DNA from: Lentisphaerota bacterium
GTDB lineage: Bacteria > Verrucomicrobiota > Kiritimatiellia > RFP12 > UBA1067
Length of the DNA: 20,083 bases
Assembly (NCBI GenBank): GCA_022839525.1
Contig: JALHET010000010.1
Coordinates: forward strand, 1 to 20,083
Reading direction: 5' to 3'
Positions within the stretch are counted from its first letter, which is position 1. Each line of letters opens with the position of its first letter. Of this stretch, positions 8,288 to 13,293 are shown in pieces. The notes below the pieces were generated by a model. The model did not search any database and was not told the DNA's origin. It worked only from the letters and a program-made list of their open reading frames with translations. The translations under genes and the position numbers were made by a program.

Positions 8288-9208
8288 GTGAGCAAAAAAA
8301 AGAAATATGCGCCGAGAACACCGCTGAACGTCAAGGGCGGCATCCGCGCGCAGCTCCCGCACGGCGGGCCTTTGCGCCTGTGGTGGAGCCGGCGCTGGCT
8401 CGACATCCTCGAAAACTTCCGCCTGGGGGCGCGGTTGGGCAGGGGACGCAACTACGCGGTCTCGGGGCAGGTCTCTTCGCTGGCCATCCGCCCCGGCGAG
8501 GTGACCGCGTCCGTGCAGGGATCGGAGAAGGCTCCCTACGAAAGCAGCGTCCGCCTCCTGACGGTGGAGGGGGAAGCCAAAGCCCGCCTCATCCGCACGT
8601 TGCGCCAGCGCCCAATGCTGATCGCCCGGCTTCTGGTCGCAGACCTGCCGCCCGAAGTCGAAACGCTCTTCCGTGCGGAAAAGTGGCCGCTTTTCCCGCA
8701 GCGCGAGAACGATCTCGACAGCCGCTGCACGTGCCCCGACTACGCCAACCCGTGCAAACACCTGGCTGCGGTCTACTGCCTGCTCGGCGAAGCGGTCACC
8801 CGGAACCCGCTGCTGTTGCTGGAACTGCGGGGGATCCACCGCAACGAACTGATCGGCGAGACTCCCGACCTCGCTGCCCCCTCCGACCTGTCCGACTTGC
8901 CCGACCTGTCCGACCTGTCCGACTTTTACGGTGTGCCGCAGGAGGACTTTACCGATTTCGGGCCCGCGCAGAAGTCGGTGACGCACGCGCCGCTGATTGT
9001 CCGGCTCGGCCCGCTCCCGTTCTGGCGCGGCCAGGAACGCTTTACCGATACGCTGGAACACCTCTACGCGCGCGCGGCCACACGGGGCTGGACCGTGTGG
9101 ACAGGCGAACCGCTTGACTTGCGCCGCGAGGACGAGAAGGTCATCATCAAAGGCGCGGGACTGCGCCTGAAGCAGCACAGAATGCGCGTCGACACCTCGT
9201 GGGCTTGA
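8288..9208 (+). CDS. SWIM zinc-finger protein, partner of the SNF2 ATPase
   Basis: This 306-residue protein contains a perfect SWIM motif, CTCPDYANPCKH (C147, C149, C156, H158; CxC-x6-CxH), a zinc fold implicated in DNA or protein binding and repeatedly found beside SNF2 ATPases in bacteria. The lysine-rich N-terminus (MSKKKKYAPR) and WWSRRWLDILE segment are typical of these partners. The GTG start is supported by AAGGGAGG (8271-8278) at 9-base spacing inside the end of the SNF2 gene, with only 3 bases between genes, so translation is probably coupled. A run of eight A residues follows the start. Just after the SWIM domain is a Ser-Asp-Leu repeat (SDLSDLPDLSDLSDF) encoded by a 9-bp tandem repeat. 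The C-terminal third is not recognised. Confidence 0.88.
   Translation: MSKKKKYAPRTPLNVKGGIRAQLPHGGPLRLWWSRRWLDILENFRLGARLGRGRNYAVSGQVSSLAIRPGEVTASVQGSEKAPYESSVRLLTVEGEAKARLIRTLRQRPMLIARLLVADLPPEVETLFRAEKWPLFPQRENDLDSRCTCPDYANPCKHLAAVYCLLGEAVTRNPLLLLELRGIHRNELIGETPDLAAPSDLSDLPDLSDLSDFYGVPQEDFTDFGPAQKSVTHAPLIVRLGPLPFWRGQERFTDTLEHLYARAATRGWTVWTGEPLDLRREDEKVIIKGAGLRLKQHRMRVDTSWA
8882..8926 (+). repeat. 9-bp tandem repeat (five units) inside the SWIM gene
   Basis: Five consecutive 9-bp units (tccgacctg, tccgacttg, cccgacctg, tccgacctg, tccgacttt) encode SDL-SDL-PDL-SDL-SDF. Divergence between units is 1-3 bases. A further degenerate unit (cccgacctc) lies just upstream at 8864-8872. Unit length is a multiple of three, so copy-number change would keep the frame. 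It is the cleanest of the three related repeats in the window. Confidence 0.75.
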
Positions 9209-9237
9209 ACGCTTCACCAAACGTTTTTCGCCCGTAA

Positions 9238-9360
9238 TCGGTTACGAAGCGCGACGCGCTCAAGGCCGAGGTTGATCGCTTGGAGAAGTTGACCGGCAAG
9301 ACCACGAAGCCCCCGACGGCCAGTGGCGGCGGCGACATCCAACGTTCAACGCTGAAGTAA
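9238..9360 (+). pseudogene. Coding-like 3' remnant in the gap before the acyl-CoA dehydrogenase gene
   Basis: The 307-base gap 9209-9515 contains one frame bounded by TAA (9235-9237) and TAA (9358-9360). It reads about 40 residues, including KRDALKAEVDRLEKLTGKT and a Gly/Ser/Thr-rich tail. The heptad-like helical start and low-complexity tail look like the C-terminus of a real protein. There is no ATG, GTG or TTG start with an SD. The end overlaps a CCAACGTTCA-containing segment shared with 5102-5111. I read it as the tail of a decayed gene; the family is unknown. The rest of the gap holds only the promoter at 9451-9478. Confidence 0.35.
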
Positions 9361-9450
9361 ACAACCATCCTCACTTGAAAGGTGAGAGTTAAAAGTTCAG
9401 ACGTGTAACCTGTAACCACCAACCGATTACTGTTCGCCCTGTCTTTCCCC

Positions 9451-9478
9451 TTGCGTCCGTGACAAAAATCGCTAAACT
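9451..9478 (+). promoter_or_regulatory. Probable promoter of the acyl-CoA dehydrogenase-like gene
   Basis: TTGCGT (9451-9456) and TAAACT (9473-9478) are 16 bases apart, 37 bases upstream of the ATG at 9516. TTGCG -35 elements are also found upstream of asd and recJ. A possible GTG start at 9459 lies inside this promoter, which supports the later ATG. Confidence 0.5.
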
Positions 9479-9515
9479 GTCATCTTCAAATTCCGCAAAG
9501 AAAGGTTCAGTGCTG

Positions 9516-11588
9516 ATGAGCGAGACCCCTCAGACCATGAAGATGCTGCCCGGCGACGAAATCCGGCAGATCATGTGGCGTTACGCCGACCGGTTCGATA
9601 TTCAGATGGCCGTCATGGGTGCCCGTTCCGTGGCCCGCGGCCTGGTCGCCCGGCTGGTCGCCGACGGCGAGCGCAACACCCATGAATGGACGGCGGGGAA
9701 AAACAGCCTCTACCAAGCCTTTGACGAATCCGGCATCACAGCGGCGGGACTCGACATGGAGTATGGCGGCATCATTGAAGGCCCCCGCAATCTCGCCCTT
9801 TCCCTGCTCTCCTTCGAGCTGGCCTGGGTCGACGGCGGCGCCGCGACCACCAGCCTCGTCAACATCCTCGCCCTTGGTCCCCTCGTCGAGAAGGGTACCC
9901 CCGAACAGCGCGAGAAATACATGCGCGCGACCCTGCCCGCCGCGCCCGGCGAAAACCGCAAGCCCTGGCGCGGCGCTTTTGCCCTGACCGAGCCGTTGCC
10001 CTATGTGGGCGTGGACACCGGCGTGCTCAGCGGGCGCCTCACGGTGGCCGAATGGAAAGAGGGCGAGGAACCCATTCTCCAAGTCGAGAAACGTGGCCGC
10101 TTCATCACTAACATGTCGGTCGCCAACTTTGTCACCGCCGCCGTGGACACCGGCGATCCCCGCATCAAATCCTCCTGCATGGTCATTTTAGAGGACACCG
10201 ACGAGGGGGTTTTCGACCGCGGCAGCCCAACGCTCAAGCTGGTTCACCAGCTCTCCAATACCCACGACCCGATCTTCAGCCTCAAAATCCCGGCCAGCCG
10301 CATCGTCGGCGGCTACACGGTCAAGGACGGCGTGATCGTCCCCAACCTGACGCACAGCGAGATCATCGAGGCTGTCTTCTCGCGTACCCGCGTGGGTGTC
10401 GGCGTCATGGGCGCCGCCAAGCTTCTCTCGACCGTCGAGCCGGTGATCCGTTACCAGCGCGGCCGTTACCGCGGCGCGGCCGGTATCGAAGCCGGCTCGC
10501 CCCGTTACGACCTCGGCATCCAGATGAAGGAAGATGCCGTCCAGCGCCTTGCGGACGTCTGGGCCACAGGCGAGGCTGCCGCTTCGCTCGGCTTCGAGAC
10601 CAGCCGCGTGTTTGACGATCTTGAGCGGGTCGAGAAAAAGGCTCTCGCGCTTCTCGCCGAACAGGGCGCCGGCAGCGGCCGCGCCCTGATGAAGGCCCTG
10701 CGTAAACCCCAGGCCGACGCCATCGAGCTGCTGCGCTTGCTCTCCCAGCCCGAGGGCGCGCGCGACGAAGCCCGCATCGCCGAACTTAAAGCCGACACCC
10801 TCGTCGCGTATGTGTGGTGCAGCGCCGTCTGTAACGTGCTCTGCCCCGCCACCAAGCTGTGGGACACCGGCCACGGTGCCAACATGCTGCGCGAGGCGGT
10901 CAGCCTCATGGGCGGGTACGGCATCACCGAAGACTGCCCCGGCTTCCTCTTCCAGAAGTGGACCGACGCGCAACTCGAAGCCACCTACGAAGGCCCGGAA
11001 GTGGTGCAGCGCCGCCAGATCAGCGTCACCATGAACAACGAGGTTTTCCTGGCTCAGGTCGACCAGTGGGTTTCCGGGCTGCGGACTCTGGCCGCCGCCA
11101 AACCCGGCACGGGGCTGGACGCACTGGCCGAAGGGTTCGGCTTGTGGTGCTGGACGCTGGCGTTCATTAACACAGCCAAGGACTCCCTCGGCCGCCCGCT
11201 GTCGCAGAGCCAGCGCCACGGCGTGCTTTTCCCCATGGTCGACGCGCTCTGCTGGCTGCTGGCCGTACGCTCGCTCGTCGCGGACGTGCGGGAACTGGCC
11301 GAAAAAGGCCCCGAACACCCGGTCGTCGGCCCGGAAATCGAAGGCTATGTCACGACCTTCACCGATCTGGCCCACCTGCAAATCGCACGGGCGGTCGGCG
11401 AGGTCGGCCGCATCAGCGCAGAGCTGGTCTACGGTTACGGCGCCGCGACGGATGAACAGTCCACCGCTTTCCAGAAACGGCGCGCCCAGATGGATGCCGC
11501 GTTGGCCGGCGCACGCCTGGCCAAAGACCGCGCCGCCAAAGCGCTCACCCAAATCATGATCCCGGAAGCGCTCGACTATCCGCAGTGA
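9516..11588 (+). CDS. Acyl-CoA dehydrogenase-like flavoprotein with a long C-terminal extension
   Basis: Acyl-CoA dehydrogenases are FAD enzymes that oxidise acyl-CoA thioesters and pass electrons to electron-transfer flavoprotein. The 690-residue product has the mid-domain flavin motif AFALTEP followed by a Gly/Asp loop, the alpha-domain signature MGGYGITED, and TYEGPEVVQR, where E492 sits at the catalytic glutamate position of medium-chain enzymes. It is far longer than the usual ~380-residue family. It has an N-terminal all-helical part, an insertion near residues 380-410, and about 190 extra helical residues at the C-terminus, more like the 600-plus-residue subgroup. ATG 9516 is preferred because AAAGG (9501-9505) lies 10 bases upstream and an in-frame GTG at 9459 overlaps the promoter. 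No ETF or thiolase gene is nearby, so substrate and pathway are unknown. Confidence 0.85.
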   Translation: MSETPQTMKMLPGDEIRQIMWRYADRFDIQMAVMGARSVARGLVARLVADGERNTHEWTAGKNSLYQAFDESGITAAGLDMEYGGIIEGPRNLALSLLSFELAWVDGGAATTSLVNILALGPLVEKGTPEQREKYMRATLPAAPGENRKPWRGAFALTEPLPYVGVDTGVLSGRLTVAEWKEGEEPILQVEKRGRFITNMSVANFVTAAVDTGDPRIKSSCMVILEDTDEGVFDRGSPTLKLVHQLSNTHDPIFSLKIPASRIVGGYTVKDGVIVPNLTHSEIIEAVFSRTRVGVGVMGAAKLLSTVEPVIRYQRGRYRGAAGIEAGSPRYDLGIQMKEDAVQRLADVWATGEAAASLGFETSRVFDDLERVEKKALALLAEQGAGSGRALMKALRKPQADAIELLRLLSQPEGARDEARIAELKADTLVAYVWCSAVCNVLCPATKLWDTGHGANMLREAVSLMGGYGITEDCPGFLFQKWTDAQLEATYEGPEVVQRRQISVTMNNEVFLAQVDQWVSGLRTLAAAKPGTGLDALAEGFGLWCWTLAFINTAKDSLGRPLSQSQRHGVLFPMVDALCWLLAVRSLVADVRELAEKGPEHPVVGPEIEGYVTTFTDLAHLQIARAVGEVGRISAELVYGYGAATDEQSTAFQKRRAQMDAALAGARLAKDRAAKALTQIMIPEALDYPQ

Positions 11589-11589
11589 T

Positions 11590-11984
11590 CCTCTCCCGCC
11601 ACCGCGCGTCTTTGAGAACGGTGTTGCTGAAAACGCCGCATGCGGCACGTCGGCGGGTAATGAAAGCCGTCCGTTCTTTTCCGTAAAGAAGCCATATCGC
11701 TGTGTCTGGAAGAGGAGGACGCGCCAGTGTCTAACCCATTCATCGGCGTCCAGCGCGTCGCGGTCACGGCATGAGCACCTTCCCCGCATTCAGCGGCTCC
11801 AAACTGAGGAGGCAGATCGCCACCGCGCCCTCTTTGTCCGCATGGCGGCATACCGTGCCTGGGAACCACAGCAAAATATGCCCGCTTCTTTTCCTTCGAC
11901 ATTTCCATCGCCCCATTTTCGGTGCCGTTTCATTTGAGGCAACCTGAAAGTCGCCCTCCCAAAACTTTTTTGGTTCGGTGTCAT
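11590..11984 (-). pseudogene. Decayed minus-strand reading frames in the 508-base gap before asd
   Basis: The 508-base stretch 11589-12096 has no intact gene on the plus strand. On the minus strand, two protein-like segments lie in different frames. One (11764-11916, about 50 codons) reads GHILLWFPGTVCRHADKEG and ends LNAGKVLMP before TGA. The other, directly following (about 11590-11765), includes LDADEWVRHWRVLLFQTQRY and FFTEKNGRLSLPADVP with no in-frame stop before running antisense into the dehydrogenase gene. A third frame at the right end (11790-11984) could be an alternative reading. The mixture suggests a frameshifted remnant. No family was recognised, and a chance origin is possible for any one segment. 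Confidence 0.3.
11635..11646. repeat. 12-bp perfect palindrome after the acyl-CoA dehydrogenase gene
   Basis: GCCGCATGCGGC is a perfect palindrome 47 bases past the stop. It has no T-tract and no loop, so it is a weak terminator candidate. Confidence 0.25.
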
Positions 11985-12029
11985 AAATTATGAGGCAATG
12001 CGTAAGGCGTGGTGTAAGACGGTTTCAAA

Positions 12030-12058
12030 TTGCGCATCGCACGCGGTTCCGGTAAGAT
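12030..12058 (+). promoter_or_regulatory. Sigma-70-like promoter of asd
   Basis: TTGCGC (12030-12035) and TAAGAT (12053-12058) have exactly 17-base spacing, followed by a G. Transcription would start near 12065, giving a leader of about 32 bases that holds the SD AAGGGG (12085-12090). No lysine riboswitch-sized leader is possible with this start site. Confidence 0.6.
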
Positions 12059-12096
12059 GTTGCCCCGTTTTTACCACGTCAGCAAAGGGGTCGTAC

Positions 12097-13113
12097 ATGA
12101 AGCAGTATAACGTTGGTCTGGTCGGTATCGGAGCCGTGGGTACGGAGATGGTCAAGGTTCTCCGGCAACGGAATTTCCCCGCCAGTGAGATCCGCATTCT
12201 CGCCACGCGTGAGCGCGACGAAGAGGTGGCGGGCGAGACCTTCCATGTGCTCGAAGCCAAACCCGAAGCGTTCGACGGCCTGGACATCGTGCTGTTTGCC
12301 GGCACGGAAGGCTCCAAGGGCGCATCCAAGCAGTTCGGATGGGAGGCGGTCAAACGCGGTTGCGTGGTGATCGACAACGGCGACGACTACCGCATGGACG
12401 ACCGCGTGCCGCTGGTGATCCCGGAACTCAATGGTGACGCGCTCGCCCAGCATCAGGGGTTCATCGCGAACCCTAACTGCAGCACGATCATCACGCTGAT
12501 GGGCATCGCCCCGTTGCACAAGAAGGTGCCCCTGAGGCACCTGACAGCCGTGACTTACCAGTCCGTGAGCGGAACAGGCCGCGCCGCAATCGAAGAGCTG
12601 GACCAACAGGTGCGCGCCTATGCGGCGGGCGGCGAAATGACCGTCAAGGCCTATCCCTACCAGATCGCCTTCAATGTCCTGCCGCAGATCGGCAGCGCCA
12701 AAAAAGAGATGCCGGGCTTCACGACCGAAGAAGCGAAGCTGACCTTCGAGTCGCGCAAGATTCTCGGCTGCCCCGACTTGCGGATCGCCTCAACCTGCGC
12801 GCGCGTGCCGGTGTTCTACGCGCATTCGGTGGCGATCCACGCGGAGTTTAGCGCGCCAATGACGCCCGAGACGGCGCGTGACATCCTTTCAAACACGGCG
12901 GGCGTGAAGGTCATCGACGACCTTGCGGCAGCCCAGTATCCGATGCCGCTCGCCACCGGCGGCGGGGACGTCGTGAACGTCGGCCGCATCCGCACGGATC
13001 CGAGCGTGGAGAACGGCCTGGCACTTTGGTGCTGCGGCGACAACATCCGTAAGGGCGCGGCGCAGAACGCCGTGCAGATTGCGGAAGAGCTGATCAGGCG
13101 TGGGCTTCTGTAA
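12097..13113 (+). CDS. asd: Aspartate-semialdehyde dehydrogenase
   Basis: Asd reduces aspartyl-4-phosphate to aspartate semialdehyde with NADPH, the branch point to lysine/diaminopimelate, threonine and methionine. The 338-residue protein has the N-terminal dinucleotide-binding GLVGIGAVGTE (residues 7-17), the active-site NPNCST with C128, QSVSGTGRA, and the substrate-binding and catalytic segment RVPVFYAHS (R236, H243). Length and motif order match the common bacterial enzyme. The open frame extends 33 codons upstream to 11998, but ATG 12097 is preferred. It has AAGGGG 6 bases upstream, sits downstream of a well-formed promoter, and begins with the expected MKQYNVGLVG strand. dapA, lysC and other pathway genes are absent nearby, so asd appears monocistronic. 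Confidence 0.95.
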   Translation: MKQYNVGLVGIGAVGTEMVKVLRQRNFPASEIRILATRERDEEVAGETFHVLEAKPEAFDGLDIVLFAGTEGSKGASKQFGWEAVKRGCVVIDNGDDYRMDDRVPLVIPELNGDALAQHQGFIANPNCSTIITLMGIAPLHKKVPLRHLTAVTYQSVSGTGRAAIEELDQQVRAYAAGGEMTVKAYPYQIAFNVLPQIGSAKKEMPGFTTEEAKLTFESRKILGCPDLRIASTCARVPVFYAHSVAIHAEFSAPMTPETARDILSNTAGVKVIDDLAAAQYPMPLATGGGDVVNVGRIRTDPSVENGLALWCCGDNIRKGAAQNAVQIAEELIRRGLL

Positions 13114-13173
13114 AAACGTGTTCGCCACAACCCTACCGAAACATGCCGAGATTTAGCACTTTCATTCGCCTCC

Positions 13174-13227
13174 GGTAGGGACGCTTCCCCGAGGCGTCCG
13201 CGGCGGTTTCGGGGAAACCGCCCTACC
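13174..13227. repeat. Branched palindromic intergenic repeat (GGTAGGG...CCCTACC)
   Basis: This 54-base element is bounded by GGTAGGG (13174-13180) and CCCTACC (13221-13227). Inside are two hairpins: GGACGC (13179-13184) with GCGTCC (13194-13199), and GGCGGTTTC (13202-13210) with GAAACCGCC (13214-13222). The outer and inner stems share two or three bases at the ends, but a three-way junction or alternating fold is possible on either strand. A further CCCTACCG at 13131-13138 could compete for the left arm. It lies between asd and mutS. It may be a REP-like dispersed element or the asd transcript end; there is no T-tract. Confidence 0.7.
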
Positions 13228-13271
13228 ATGTCTCCGGTTCCCCGAACCGTCCGTTTTTCAACAACCGGTGT

Positions 13272-13287
13272 CTAAAATAAGGAGCGA
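13272..13287 (+). promoter_or_regulatory. AT-rich leader plus Shine-Dalgarno block of mutS
   Basis: CTAAAATAAGGAGCGA is identical over 16 bases to the block at 4513-4528. The AAGGAG SD (13279-13284) is 9 bases from the mutS ATG, confirming that start. TAAAAT (13273-13278) could be a -10, but the bases at the -35 distance are poor. Confidence 0.5.
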
Positions 13288-13293
13288 TTTCAC

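Noticed and set aside
8882..8926. Tandem repeat considered as a CRISPR or minisatellite locus
   Set aside because: Units are 9 bp, contiguous, without spacers, and in frame within a gene.
6641..9220. Very long open frame (859 codons) on the minus strand opposite SNF2 and SWIM
   Set aside because: It is antisense to two genes with complete domain motifs. Long antisense frames are expected in GC-rich coding DNA, and its residue composition shows no recognisable domain.
9459..9515. GTG start adding 19 residues to the acyl-CoA dehydrogenase
   Set aside because: No SD, and it falls inside the predicted promoter; ATG 9516 has AAAGG upstream.
10188..11789. 533-codon minus-strand frame opposite the dehydrogenase gene
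   Set aside because: Most of it is antisense shadow. Only its first part, in the gap, looks protein-like, and that is covered as a possible remnant.
11998..12096. Upstream extension of asd by 33 codons
   Set aside because: It contains the promoter and SD of the ATG at 12097 and does not resemble any Asd N-terminus.
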